Notes under the pieces: model-generated | Database searches by the model: none | What the model was told of the DNA's origin: nothing | The model's input: the letters and a program-made list of their open reading frames with translations, nothing else | Program-made: the position numbers and the translations under genes | In this document: positions 44,203-53,077 of the stretch, one piece after another | Position numbering within the stretch: the first letter of the stretch is position 1 | How the letters are laid out: each line of letters opens with the position of its first letter | NCBI GenBank assembly: GCA_028710565.1 | Contig: JAQTTV010000009.1 | Span: 1-64,000 of the forward strand | Origin: Gallionella sp. | Lineage (GTDB): Bacteria; Pseudomonadota; Gammaproteobacteria; Burkholderiales; Gallionellaceae | Direction of reading: 5' to 3' | Length of the DNA stretch: 64,000 bases

Positions 44203-45528
44203 ATGACTGAACATATTTCTACTTCCCTCGTCGCCCGCAGCCTCTCCGCTGTGTGGCATCCTTGCTCACAAATGAAGCATTACCAAACCTTTCCGCTGTT
44301 GGCGATTACCCATGCGCAAGGCGTGTGGCTGTATGACGACCAAGGGCGGCGGTTGTTGGACACGGTCAGTTCATGGTGGGTGAATTTGTTTGGGCATTGC
44401 AATCCGCGCATTAACGCGGCAATCGTCGAACAGCTCAACACCTTGGAACACGTGATGCTGGCGGGTTTTACCCACGCGCCTGTCGTGGAGCTTTCCGAAC
44501 GGCTGCGCGAACTCGCCCCCGCAGGCTTGGGACATTGTTTTTATGGTTCAGATGGCGCATCTGCCACAGAAATTGCTTTGAAAATGAGCGCGCATTTTTG
44601 GCGCAACAGCGGCAAACCGACCAAAACCAACTTCATCAGCTTGCAAAATAGCTACCACGGCGAAACATTGGGCGCGTTGTCTGTCACAGATGTCGCACTT
44701 TTCCGCGACGAATACGGCGCGCTGGTTCGGCAACAAGCAACAGTTCCCAGCCCCGATACGCGTTTAGCGGCTGCGGGTGAGTCAGCAGAAGCGTTTGCCT
44801 TGCGTTGCGCCGATGCGCTGGAACAGCATTTGCAACAGCATCACGCTCAGCTGGCTGCCTTCATTGTTGAACCGCTGGTGCAAGGTGCGGCGGGCATGGG
44901 CATGTATCACCCCGTTTATCTCACCCGCGCCCGCGAATTGTGCGACCAGTACCATGTGCATCTGATTGCCGACGAAATCGCCGTGGGCATGGGGCGGACG
45001 GGCACATTGTTTGCCTGCGAACAAGCGGGCATTTCGCCCGATTTTCTGTGTTTATCCAAAGGCATCACGGGCGGTTATTTACCTTTATCCGTCGTGATGA
45101 CCCGCGAAGAAATTTACCTAGCGTTTTACGCCGACCAAACCGCTCGCGGCTTTTTGCACTCACATTCCTACACGGGCAATCCGCTGGCGTGCCGTGCCGC
45201 GTTAGCGACTTTGGATATTTTTGCACAGGATAATGTGATCGTTGAAAATCGCCGTAAAGCCACGTTTTTGAATCAAATTACCCAGCCCTTGCGCGAGCAT
45301 CCCGCCGTCAAGAATTGGCGCAACACGGGCATGATTTGGGCATTTGAAGTGCAAAGTCCGCATACGGATTTTGCCCAACGCTGTTTTGCGTTGGCATTGC
45401 AACACGAGCTGCTGTTGCGCCCGATTGGCAACACCATTTACTTTATGCCGCCCTATAGCATTAGCGAAGCTGAAATGACCTTATTGGTCGAACGCACGCT
45501 GCAACTTGTTGAAGAATTGAGTGTGTGA
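44203..45528 (+). CDS. bioA: Adenosylmethionine-8-amino-7-oxononanoate aminotransferase BioA
   Basis: A 441-residue PLP aminotransferase of biotin synthesis. WHPCSQMKHY and SSWWVNLFGHCNPRIN are BioA signatures. SYHGETLGALSVT, LIADEIAVGMGRTGTLFACE and the PLP lysine in LCLSKGITGGYLPLSVV follow. ATG 44203 fits the family start; an upstream ATG at 44173 is possible. No other bio gene is adjacent. Its TGA overlaps an ATG of the next frame (TGATG). Confidence 0.94.
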   Translation: MTEHISTSLVARSLSAVWHPCSQMKHYQTFPLLAITHAQGVWLYDDQGRRLLDTVSSWWVNLFGHCNPRINAAIVEQLNTLEHVMLAGFTHAPVVELSERLRELAPAGLGHCFYGSDGASATEIALKMSAHFWRNSGKPTKTNFISLQNSYHGETLGALSVTDVALFRDEYGALVRQQATVPSPDTRLAAAGESAEAFALRCADALEQHLQQHHAQLAAFIVEPLVQGAAGMGMYHPVYLTRARELCDQYHVHLIADEIAVGMGRTGTLFACEQAGISPDFLCLSKGITGGYLPLSVVMTREEIYLAFYADQTARGFLHSHSYTGNPLACRAALATLDIFAQDNVIVENRRKATFLNQITQPLREHPAVKNWRNTGMIWAFEVQSPHTDFAQRCFALALQHELLLRPIGNTIYFMPPYSISEAEMTLLVERTLQLVEELSV

Positions 45529-45562
45529 TGAATAACAAAACGTTTTTCACGCAATATAGCAA

Positions 45563-45588
45563 CTGGATTCCCGCCCACGTGGGAATGA
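45563..45588. repeat. REP unit at the 5' end of dacB
   Basis: CTGGATTCCCGCCCACGTGG followed by GAATGA is a hairpin of the TCATTCC/GGAATCCAG family. It lies between the coupled ATG at 45528 and the signal peptide start at 45603 and is in an open frame. Confidence 0.7.
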
Positions 45589-45602
45589 TGAAACACAAAG
45601 GA

Positions 45603-47003
45603 ATGACACAATGGAAAATTGTCCGAACTAGCCTATTTGCGCTATTCGCTTTTGCGATGTTCTCCCCTAACCTATTCGCCGTCGAATTGCCTGACACCGT
45701 CATCGCCGCGCTCAAACGTGCGCACATTCCACTTGGCAACATCGCGGTAGAAGTGCGTGAACTCAACCAGCCCGCGCTGATTAGCATCAATGCACAACAG
45801 CCGATGAATCCCGCTTCGACCATGAAGCTGCTCACCACCTTATCAGGACTGGAGATTCTTGGTCCTGCTTACCGCTGGAAAACCGAAGTTTATCTGGATG
45901 GCACGCTGAATAATGGCGTGCTACAAGGCAATTTGGTGTTTAAGGGCTATGGCAATCCCAAGCTGACCATTGAGCAATTTTGGTTGTGGTTACACGAGTT
46001 ACGCGCACGTGGGTTGCGCGAGATTCACGGCGATGTGGTGCTGGATCAAAGTTTTTTTACCGATCTGAAAATCGACCCTGCCGAATTCGATGACGACCCT
46101 AGTCGCGCCTACAATGTAACCCCCAATGCCTTGCTATTGAACTTCAACGCGCTGCGCTTGCGACTGATTCCCCAAACGGGCGTAGCATGGCTGGAACCCC
46201 ATCTAGCGAACTACACGCTGGTGAATAAGATTCAATTTACCCAAAAACCGACCTGCCCATATAAAGGTAATTACCAAGCGCGGCTCGATGGGCACAACAT
46301 CGTGTTGGAGGGCAAGTTATCCGTCAATTGCGAGGAATCCGAAAAGTACTTTTCCTTGTTATCGCATGACGACTACTTTTACGCCGTGTTTCAAACCCTA
46401 TGGCAAGAAGTCGGCGGTACGCTACAGGGCAAAATGCGACTCGGCAATGCCCCCGCCAATCAACCTGTCTTTTCCACTCACTTTTCACCGCCGCTGTCCG
46501 AAGCCATCCGCGACATTAACAAATTCAGCAACAACACCATGGCGCGGCAACTGTTTCTGAGCTTAAGCACCAACACGCCCGCCAGTATTGAAAGCAGCAC
46601 CACTGCCATACAACAATGGTTAGCCAGCCAACATTTATCCTTCCCCGAACTGGTATTAGAAAATGGCGCGGGCTTATCACGTAAAGAACGCATCAGTGCG
46701 CAACATCTCGCCGATTTACTACAATACAACGCAAACAGCCCTATTTCTGCCGAACTTGTCGCATCCTTACCCATTTTAGGGATAGATGGCACGATGAAAA
46801 AACGCTTTCAAGACCGCGATGGACGAGGACACGCCCATCTTAAAACGGGTTCGCTCACAGGGGTCAAATCCATCGCAGGCTACGTCAGCGGCAAAAATGG
46901 CAAACAATGGATCGTCGTCTTTATCGTCAACCACGCCCGCTCTGCCTACTCAGCAGCTGCCCAAGATGCTTTGGTAGAATGGCTGGAACAAGGCGGGGAA
47001 TAA
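45603..47003 (+). CDS. dacB: D-alanyl-D-alanine carboxypeptidase/endopeptidase (PBP4 type)
   Basis: A 466-residue S13 peptidase acting on peptidoglycan cross-links in the periplasm. From the ATG at 45603 (AAAGGA upstream) it starts with a signal peptide ending at NLFA. The catalytic motifs are STMK (nucleophilic Ser), SNN in KFSNNTMARQL and KTG in LKTGSLTGVKS. The frame is open back to 45528, overlapping the bioA stop, but that leader includes a REP palindrome and would displace the signal peptide, so it is less likely. Confidence 0.92.
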   Translation: MTQWKIVRTSLFALFAFAMFSPNLFAVELPDTVIAALKRAHIPLGNIAVEVRELNQPALISINAQQPMNPASTMKLLTTLSGLEILGPAYRWKTEVYLDGTLNNGVLQGNLVFKGYGNPKLTIEQFWLWLHELRARGLREIHGDVVLDQSFFTDLKIDPAEFDDDPSRAYNVTPNALLLNFNALRLRLIPQTGVAWLEPHLANYTLVNKIQFTQKPTCPYKGNYQARLDGHNIVLEGKLSVNCEESEKYFSLLSHDDYFYAVFQTLWQEVGGTLQGKMRLGNAPANQPVFSTHFSPPLSEAIRDINKFSNNTMARQLFLSLSTNTPASIESSTTAIQQWLASQHLSFPELVLENGAGLSRKERISAQHLADLLQYNANSPISAELVASLPILGIDGTMKKRFQDRDGRGHAHLKTGSLTGVKSIAGYVSGKNGKQWIVVFIVNHARSAYSAAAQDALVEWLEQGGE

Positions 47004-47107
47004 GCTCTCGTTCACAAATAGTCACGAAAATAAGACCTTGGGGATAGCGAAATCTCTGGGGTAATTGTTGTGATAACGCATCCTGTCGCAAACACAAAAC
47101 CCCCCTT

Positions 47108-47123
47108 TGTCGCAAAAGCGACA
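47108..47123 (+). promoter_or_regulatory. NifA upstream activator site
   Basis: TGTCGCAAAAGCGACA is an exact TGT-N10-ACA match and nearly a full palindrome. It lies 95 bp before the sigma-54 -24 element, within the usual range for NifA enhancer sites. A weaker look-alike (TGTCGCAAACACAAA) lies at 47084. Confidence 0.8.
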
Positions 47124-47218
47124 ACTCCCTCACCCCGTCTTGTTTCATACACAGGGGTTGAGCGGTAATTTTCAACAAAACAACGATTAAACAATTAGTT
47201 ATCGTCAACCCCATGGTG

Positions 47219-47234
47219 TGGCACGTAGTTTGCA
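47219..47234 (+). promoter_or_regulatory. Sigma-54 promoter of the nif operon
   Basis: TGGCACGTAGTTTGCA matches the -24/-12 consensus TGGCACG-N4-TTGC[AT] at every position. It lies 34 bp before the ATG of the first nif gene. The AT-rich stretch between it and the NifA site (47170-47200) could hold an IHF site, but none matches consensus exactly. Confidence 0.92.
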
Positions 47235-47267
47235 AAGTATTTAGCACACACCCATAGGAGCTTGACC

Positions 47268-47591
47268 ATGATTACCCTGACCCCAAACGCAACTGCCGCA
47301 ATCGACAAATTCATTAAAGGTTCTGCCACGCCCGTCGCGGGACTGCGCATCGCCATCTCAGGCGGCGGCTGCTCTGGCTTCCAATACGGCATGTCGCTGG
47401 AAGAAGCCAAACAGGAAGATGACACCGTGCTGGAATACGGCGCAGTCACCCTACTCGTTGATCCTCTATCCGCACCACTATTAGATGGCGTGACGGTCGA
47501 TTTTGTCGATAGTTTAAGCGGCAGCGGTTTTAAATTTGAAAACCCCAATGCCAGCTCAAGTTGCGCATGCGGTTCATCTTTTTCAGCATAA
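47268..47591 (+). CDS. HesB/IscA-family FeS assembly protein of the nif operon
   Basis: A 107-residue A-type carrier with the three conserved Cys: Cys35 in [11 protein letters not shown] and Cys99 and Cys101 in SSCACGSS. It is the first gene after the sigma-54 promoter, with AGGAG 7 bp before the ATG, and so is the nitrogenase-linked IscA (often called nifIscA). A-type proteins accept and pass on FeS clusters or iron. The TTG at 47262 is a less likely start. Confidence 0.93.
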   Translation: MITLTPNATAAIDKFIKGSATPVAGLRIAISGGGCSGFQYGMSLEEAKQEDDTVLEYGAVTLLVDPLSAPLLDGVTVDFVDSLSGSGFKFENPNASSSCACGSSFSA

Positions 47592-47601
47592 GGAGCAGAA
47601 C

Positions 47602-48489
47602 ATGTGGGATTACTCAGACAAAGTTAAAGAACATTTTTTCCAACCACGCAACGCAGGTGTATTGGCGGATGCCAATGGCGTGGGCGACGTTGGCTCCATC
47701 TCATGCGGCGACGCGTTGCGCTTGATGCTCAAAGTTGAACCAGAAACCGACATTATTTTGGATGCGCATTTCCAAACTTTCGGTTGCGGCTCAGCCATTG
47801 CTTCTTCTTCCGCGTTGACGGAAATGATTAAGGGCAAAACGCTGGATGAAGCCTTGAAAGTCAGCAATCAAGACATTGCCGACTATCTCGATGGTTTGCC
47901 ACCCGAAAAGATGCACTGTTCCGTCATGGGGCGCGAAGCCTTGCAAGCCGCTGTTGCCAACTATCGTGGCGAAGTGTGGGCCGACGATCACGAAGAAGGC
48001 GCGTTGGTCTGTAAATGTTTTGCCATTGATGCCGTGCTGATCGAAGACACCATCCGCGCGAACAATTTGTCCTCGGTCCAGGATGTCACCAACTACACCA
48101 AAGCAGGTGGCGGTTGCTCCTCTTGTCACGAAGGTATAGAAGAAATTTTGGCTAAAGTGATGACGGAACGTGGCGAAAGTTTCAAGCCAGGTGCGGCACC
48201 CAAAGAAGAAGTCTCTGCGAGCGGCATGACCAATCTGCAACGTATCCGCAAAATCGAAGCCGTCTTGGAATCAGTACGTCCGCAATTGCGTCGTGATGGT
48301 GGTGACATTGAGCTGGTGGATGTGGACGGCAAAACCATCTACGTCAATATGACAGGCGCGTGTGCAGGTTGCCAGATGGAAGCACTGACGTTGCAAGGCA
48401 TCCAACAAAAACTGATGGAAGAGCTGAAAGAATTTATCAAAATCGTACCGACCAAAGTCAGTTCACTGACACGGGCGATGAAGGGTTAA
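47602..48489 (+). CDS. nifU: Nitrogenase FeS scaffold protein NifU
   Basis: A 295-residue three-domain scaffold. The IscU-like N-domain has Cys35, Cys62 and Cys106. The central [2Fe-2S] ferredoxin-like domain has Cys137, Cys139, Cys172 and Cys175. The C-terminal Nfu domain has CAGC (Cys254, Cys257). The first seven positions equal those of Azotobacter NifU; the last two are shifted by a shorter linker. AGGAG precedes the ATG at 47602. NifU builds clusters with sulfur from NifS for nitrogenase. Confidence 0.98.
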   Translation: MWDYSDKVKEHFFQPRNAGVLADANGVGDVGSISCGDALRLMLKVEPETDIILDAHFQTFGCGSAIASSSALTEMIKGKTLDEALKVSNQDIADYLDGLPPEKMHCSVMGREALQAAVANYRGEVWADDHEEGALVCKCFAIDAVLIEDTIRANNLSSVQDVTNYTKAGGGCSSCHEGIEEILAKVMTERGESFKPGAAPKEEVSASGMTNLQRIRKIEAVLESVRPQLRRDGGDIELVDVDGKTIYVNMTGACAGCQMEALTLQGIQQKLMEELKEFIKIVPTKVSSLTRAMKG

Positions 48490-48494
48490 AAATT

Positions 48495-48576
48495 TAGGTC
48501 GGGTTAGGCATCACCACAACCCGAAATGAGCAAGTTGAAAAAGGAGTCGGGTTACGGCTGCGCCTAACCCGACCTA
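48495..48576. repeat. Palindromic element between nifU and nifS
   Basis: TAGGTCGGGTTAGGC (48495-48509) pairs perfectly with GCCTAACCCGACCTA (48562-48576), and inner CAACCCG / CGGGTTA also match. The element begins 6 bp after nifU and ends 14 bp before nifS. It is in the same family as 35821-35902. A stable stem at this place could affect mRNA decay or readthrough within the nif operon. Confidence 0.8.
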
Positions 48577-48590
48577 CAAAAGGAAACGAC

Positions 48591-49799
48591 ATGACTGGCA
48601 TCTATTTCGACAATAACGCAACGACACGGGTTGATCCCGCTGTGGTGGAAGCCATGTTGCCTTATTTCACTGAACAATTCGGCAATCCTTCTTCCATGCA
48701 CAGTTTCGGCAACAAAGTCGGACTGGCGATTAAAAAAGCGCGGATGCAGGTGCAAGAGCTACTGGGCGCGGAATTTGATTCTGAAATCATCTTCACCTCC
48801 TGCGGCACAGAATCAGATTCAACTGCGCTGATTTCGGCATTAAAAGCGCAACCTGAACGCAAGGAAATCATCACCACCACGGTGGAACATCCTGCAATTT
48901 TGACCTTGTGTACTTGGTTGGAAAAAGATGGCTACAAAGTGCATTACCTCAAGGTGGATGGCAAAGGTCGCCTGGATTTAGACGAATACAAAAAATTGCT
49001 GTCTGACCAAGTCGCCGTAGTCTCGGTGATGTGGGCAAACAACGAAACGGGTACGTTCTTCCCTGTGGTGGAAATGGCAGAGTTAGCACATGCGGCGGGG
49101 GCGATGTTCCACACCGATGCTGTGCAAGCGGTCGGCAAAGTGCCACTGAACTTGAAAGATACCAAGATTGACATGCTGTCGGTGTCAGGACATAAACTGC
49201 ACGCTCCCAAAGGTATCGGCGTGCTGTATCTCAAGCGTGGCGTGCGTTTCCGTCCACTGCTGCGTGGCGGACATCAAGAACGCGGTCGCCGTGCGGGAAC
49301 CGAAAACACCACCTCCATCGTTGGCTTGGGCAAAGCTGCCGAGATGGCGATGGAAGCCATGGCGTATGAAAACACCGAAGTCGCACGGTTGCGCGACAAG
49401 TTGGAAGTGGGGATTTTAGCCAAAGTGCCACGTTCGTTCGTCACAGGCAATCCTGATGATCGCCTGCCGAACACCAGCAATATCGCGTTTGAGTTTATCG
49501 AAGGCGAAGCCATTTTGTTGTTGTTGAACAAATTTGGTATTGCCGCCAGCTCAGGTTCAGCGTGTACATCGGGTTCCTTAGAGCCGTCGCACGTGATGCG
49601 GGCAATGGGCATTCCCTACACCGCCGCACATGGCACGGTGCGTTTTTCACTGTCGCGCTACAGCACCGAAGCCGAAGTGGATCGCGTGATTCAAGTCGTC
49701 CCTGAAATTATTGCCCAATTGCGCAAACTATCGCCTTATTGGGACGGTGACGGCCCCGCAGCTGAACCCGAAAAAGCTTTCGCACCGACTTACGCATAA
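48591..49799 (+). CDS. nifS: Cysteine desulfurase NifS
   Basis: A 402-residue class V aminotransferase-fold enzyme that provides sulfur from cysteine for nitrogenase clusters. The PLP lysine is Lys202 in [12 protein letters not shown] and the catalytic Cys is Cys325 in [17 protein letters not shown], at the Azotobacter NifS positions. AAAGGA precedes the ATG. The short active-site loop is that of the NifS/IscS group. Confidence 0.97.
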   Translation: MTGIYFDNNATTRVDPAVVEAMLPYFTEQFGNPSSMHSFGNKVGLAIKKARMQVQELLGAEFDSEIIFTSCGTESDSTALISALKAQPERKEIITTTVEHPAILTLCTWLEKDGYKVHYLKVDGKGRLDLDEYKKLLSDQVAVVSVMWANNETGTFFPVVEMAELAHAAGAMFHTDAVQAVGKVPLNLKDTKIDMLSVSGHKLHAPKGIGVLYLKRGVRFRPLLRGGHQERGRRAGTENTTSIVGLGKAAEMAMEAMAYENTEVARLRDKLEVGILAKVPRSFVTGNPDDRLPNTSNIAFEFIEGEAILLLLNKFGIAASSGSACTSGSLEPSHVMRAMGIPYTAAHGTVRFSLSRYSTEAEVDRVIQVVPEIIAQLRKLSPYWDGDGPAAEPEKAFAPTYA

Positions 49800-49809
49800 G
49801 GAAACTATC

Positions 49810-50955
49810 ATGCCCAGCACCATTATCATCGACGACACCACCCTGCGAGACGGCGAACAGACCGCTGGCGTTGCGTTCACGTTGGCAGAAAAGCTGGGCA
49901 TCGCACAACAATTGGATGCGCTGGGTGTGCAGGAACTGGAAGTCGGCATCCCCGCGATGGGACATGAAGAGCGCGAAAGTATCAATGCGGTCGCCGCACT
50001 GAATCTAAAAGCGAAATTGATCGTCTGGAGTCGTTTGTGTAAAGCCGATATTCAATCCTGTGCGCAACTCGACGTGAATATGATTGATGTGTCGATTCCT
50101 GTGTCGGACATTCATCTGGCTAAAAAACTGAAACGCGATCGTGCTTGGGTCATCAACAGCATTTATGAACTGGTGCCGTTGGCTTACGACTGTGGTCTGG
50201 ACGTGATTTTGGGCTGTGAAGATGCCTCGCGCGCCGATCCTGAATTTATGTTGCAAGTTGCCGAAGCGGCACAAGCGGCAGGTGCGCGGCGCATACGTTT
50301 CGCCGATACCTTGGGCGTAATGGAACCCTTTGGGGTACATAAAGTAATTTCCACTTTACGTGCTGCCTGCGATCTGGAAATTGAAATGCACGCCCATGAC
50401 GACTTGGGGCTGGCGACAGCCAACAGTCTTGCGGCAGCATTGGCGGGGGCAACCCATATCAATACCACCGTCAATGGACTGGGCGAACGTGCAGGCAATG
50501 CCCCGCTAGAAGAAGTGGCGATGGGTTTGAAAAAACTTTATGGCATAGACACAGGGGTAGACTTAACGCACTTTCCTGACTTATCGAAACTAGTTGCCAT
50601 AGCGTCGGGTCGCCCCGTGCATTGGCAAAAAAGTTTGATGGGCGAAGGGGTGTTTACCCACGAAGCAGGCATACATGTGGATGGGTTGCTGAAAGACCCA
50701 GACACCTATCAAGGCTTTGACCCGATAGAAGTGGGTCGGCATCACAAACTGGTGGTGGGCAAACATTCGGGTGCACACGGCATTATCGCCGCTTACGCCA
50801 CCATGGGCTTGAATCTTAGCCCAGCCGAAGCGCGTGCTTTATTGCCTGACATTCGCACCTTTGCCGAACGTGCTAAACGCTCACCTGCGGATCAAGAGTT
50901 GCTGTTTCTGTACCAACGCTATATTGGGCGCACCCTGCCCAGTACCGCGCACTAA
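49810..50955 (+). CDS. nifV: Homocitrate synthase NifV
   Basis: A 381-residue DRE-TIM metallolyase condensing acetyl-CoA and 2-oxoglutarate to homocitrate, the organic ligand of FeMo-cofactor. [15 protein letters not shown] is the metal-binding DRE motif, [14 protein letters not shown] and [18 protein letters not shown] hold the further ligands, and [16 protein letters not shown] follows. The ATG at 49810 is 10 bp after nifS; the longer frame lies inside nifS. The position in the nif operon separates it from leuA. Confidence 0.96.
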   Translation: MPSTIIIDDTTLRDGEQTAGVAFTLAEKLGIAQQLDALGVQELEVGIPAMGHEERESINAVAALNLKAKLIVWSRLCKADIQSCAQLDVNMIDVSIPVSDIHLAKKLKRDRAWVINSIYELVPLAYDCGLDVILGCEDASRADPEFMLQVAEAAQAAGARRIRFADTLGVMEPFGVHKVISTLRAACDLEIEMHAHDDLGLATANSLAAALAGATHINTTVNGLGERAGNAPLEEVAMGLKKLYGIDTGVDLTHFPDLSKLVAIASGRPVHWQKSLMGEGVFTHEAGIHVDGLLKDPDTYQGFDPIEVGRHHKLVVGKHSGAHGIIAAYATMGLNLSPAEARALLPDIRTFAERAKRSPADQELLFLYQRYIGRTLPSTAH

Positions 50956-50978
50956 CATGTCCGTCAGGAGAGTACATC

Positions 50979-51761
50979 ATGGAAGACGCTATGACTGCCG
51001 ATAATCTCATGCCCCAACCCGCACCGCCATCGTTGCTGCAACTCTTGCGTGAAGATGTCAGTTGCGTGTTTCAGCGCGACCCCGCTGCACGGTCTGGCTT
51101 TGAAGTGCTAACGACTTACCCTGGCGTACATGCCATTTTGCTGCAACGCATTGCCCATAAATTCTGGATATTCGGACTGCGTTATTTCGCGCGCTTGATT
51201 GCTTGGTTTGCGCGCTTGCTCACCAATATCGACATTCACCCAGGCGCGACCATAGGACGGCGATTTTTCATTGACCATGGTGCAGGTGTCGTGATCGGCG
51301 AAACCGCTGAGATTGGCGATGATGTGACCTTGTATCACGGCGTGACGCTAGGCGGTACCACGTGGAATAAAGGCAAACGTCATCCGACTTTGTGCAATGG
51401 CGTAGTGGTCGGTGCGGGAGCCAAAATTTTAGGCGCAATTACCCTTGGTGAAAATGTGAGAGTCGGTGCGAATTCAGTCGTGGTGAAGGATGTGCCATCC
51501 AATCGCACCGTCATCGGCATCCCAGGCAAAATCGTATTGCGCACCGAAGAAGCCAGTGCGGATAACATTTATGGCATTAACCTCGATCATCACCTGATTC
51601 CCGATCCTGTGGGACGTGCCATTGCTTGTTTAATGGAGCGCATCGAAGTGTTAGAAAAACAGTTGCGCAAAGCAGGCGAAACCGTGACCAGCCAGTGTCA
51701 CACCTGTGAAGCCGATGATCTTTGTGGCACAGAAGTGGCACGCAAAATGAGGAAAGAATAA
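50979..51761 (+). CDS. cysE: Serine O-acetyltransferase (nif-linked CysE/NifP)
   Basis: A 260-residue CysE with a left-handed beta-helix. [39 protein letters not shown] and KGKRHPTL are serine acetyltransferase signatures. AGGAG lies 8 bp before the ATG at 50979. It supplies O-acetylserine for the extra cysteine demand of nitrogenase. The C-terminus carries an extra Cys motif, [13 protein letters not shown] (C-x2-C-x6-C), not expected in housekeeping CysE. Its stop overlaps the next start (TAATG). Confidence 0.94.
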   Translation: MEDAMTADNLMPQPAPPSLLQLLREDVSCVFQRDPAARSGFEVLTTYPGVHAILLQRIAHKFWIFGLRYFARLIAWFARLLTNIDIHPGATIGRRFFIDHGAGVVIGETAEIGDDVTLYHGVTLGGTTWNKGKRHPTLCNGVVVGAGAKILGAITLGENVRVGANSVVVKDVPSNRTVIGIPGKIVLRTEEASADNIYGINLDHHLIPDPVGRAIACLMERIEVLEKQLRKAGETVTSQCHTCEADDLCGTEVARKMRKE

Positions 51762-52294
51762 TGGACCTGCTGGATTTTGAACAAGCCGAGCTGTATTTCG
51801 ATGAGCAAATCAGCCCTGAAGTAGAACATTTGGTTGAAATGGCGGCGGCGAATTATGGCAATGAAGAGGCTGAGCTGATGTTGTTGCGCGCCAACTTTAT
51901 TGCACCGCAACATCTGGTGGTGCTGGTGGCATTGTATCGCTACTACTTTTACCAACATCGTTTAGAAGACGCGCTACTGGTGGCGGAAAGCACCCTTGCC
52001 GTGGTCGGACGACGGTTAGATTTTCCCGATACGTGGCTATATCTGCGTGAAGCAAATGTGGGCGCGGGCGTGATGCGCTCTATGGGTTTGGTGCGCTTCT
52101 ATTTGATGGTGCTCAAGGCGGCTGGCTATATCCATCTGCGTTTGGGCAATTTGAAAGAAGGCAAAGCGATGTTAGAAAAGTTGGTGGAACTAGATAGCCA
52201 TGACCGTATTGGCGGCAAATCGTTATTGGACGTAGTACAGCAGTCGATCATCAATGAAGCACACATGGAAAGGAATGCAAAATGGACGAACTAA
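51761..52294 (+). CDS. Unassigned helical (TPR-like) protein of the nif operon
   Basis: A 177-residue acidic, mostly helical protein. VALYRYYFYQHRLEDALLVAES and YIHLRLGNLKEGKAMLEKLVEL look like two TPR-type helix pairs. The start is the ATG at 51761, overlapping the cysE stop, with GAGGAAAG upstream. The 3' end overlaps nifW by 13 bp, so it is translationally coupled on both sides and should be made together with the other Nif factors. I do not recognise a named nif gene. The position suggests a nitrogenase maturation or protection partner of NifW. Confidence 0.8.
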   Translation: MDLLDFEQAELYFDEQISPEVEHLVEMAAANYGNEEAELMLLRANFIAPQHLVVLVALYRYYFYQHRLEDALLVAESTLAVVGRRLDFPDTWLYLREANVGAGVMRSMGLVRFYLMVLKAAGYIHLRLGNLKEGKAMLEKLVELDSHDRIGGKSLLDVVQQSIINEAHMERNAKWTN

Positions 52295-52620
52295 CCTTAG
52301 ACGAAGCATTGGAAGAACTGGTCTCGGCTGAAGACTTCCTGAACTACTTCGAGATCGAATACGACGCTTCGGTGGTGCAAGTGAACCGTTTGCATATTTT
52401 GCAGCGTTTCCACAACTATCTGGCGAAAGCAGGAACGTTGCCCGAAGTCGAAGCGGCGCAGCGCGTGATCTATGTCACCTTGCTCAAACAAGCCTATCAA
52501 GACTTCGTCAAATCTGATGCGCTAACGGAAAAGGTGTTCAAAGTGTTCCACATGCACGAACCCCAAACCAAGTTTGTGCCACTGAGTTCCATCACCGTGA
52601 ACAAGCAAAATGTTGCCTAA
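52282..52620 (+). CDS. nifW: Nitrogenase stabilising/protective protein NifW
   Basis: A 112-residue NifW. LEELVSAEDFLNYFEIEYD and NRLHILQRFHNYLAKAG are the family start, and LKQAYQDFVKSDALTEKVFKVF follows. NifW associates with the MoFe protein and helps its maturation or protection from oxygen. It overlaps the preceding gene by 13 bp and nifZ by 11 bp. Confidence 0.95.
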   Translation: MDELTLDEALEELVSAEDFLNYFEIEYDASVVQVNRLHILQRFHNYLAKAGTLPEVEAAQRVIYVTLLKQAYQDFVKSDALTEKVFKVFHMHEPQTKFVPLSSITVNKQNVA

Positions 52621-53077
52621 ATACGAATTCGGCGACGAAGTCCGCATCATCCGCAACGTGCGTAATGACGGCACTTACCCTGGGGTCGCCATCGGCACGC
52701 TGTTGATACGTCGCGGCAGCACGGGCTTTGTGATGAATGTCGGCACTTTTCTGCAAGACCAGTTGATCTATACCGTCAATATTCTTGAGCAGAACAAAAT
52801 TGTCGGCTTCCGCGAAGAAGAGTTGATCAGCATTGACGAGCCGTGGATCCCCAGCAAATTTGAAAGTCGTGAAAAAGTACGTTGCAAAGTAACCCTTGCC
52901 GTGCGCGGCGAGGTTCGTGCGTCGCCTGGCAGCGAAGGTGAAGTATTGAAAGTGCTGCGCGACGAATCAGGTGGCGTGCAGTATCAAGTCATTTTCCTTG
53001 ACCGCGTATTGCAAGTACCCGAATCGGCACTGGAAGCAACCCGTGTCTATGACGATGAGGAGCAAAAAAATGGCTGA
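52610..53077 (+). CDS. nifZ: Nitrogen fixation protein NifZ
   Basis: A 155-residue NifZ with two repeats of the NifZ beta-domain: YEFGDEVRIIRNVRNDGTYP with GSTGFVMNVGTFLQDQLIYTV, and SREKVRCKVTLAVRGEVRAS with GEVLKVLRDESGGVQYQVIF. NifZ acts in formation of the second P-cluster of the MoFe protein. It overlaps both neighbours (11 bp and 8 bp). Confidence 0.94.
   Translation: MLPKYEFGDEVRIIRNVRNDGTYPGVAIGTLLIRRGSTGFVMNVGTFLQDQLIYTVNILEQNKIVGFREEELISIDEPWIPSKFESREKVRCKVTLAVRGEVRASPGSEGEVLKVLRDESGGVQYQVIFLDRVLQVPESALEATRVYDDEEQKNG

Noticed and set aside
47172-47200. IHF site in the nif promoter
   Set aside because: Only a partial match to WATCAANNNNTTR; mentioned but not called.
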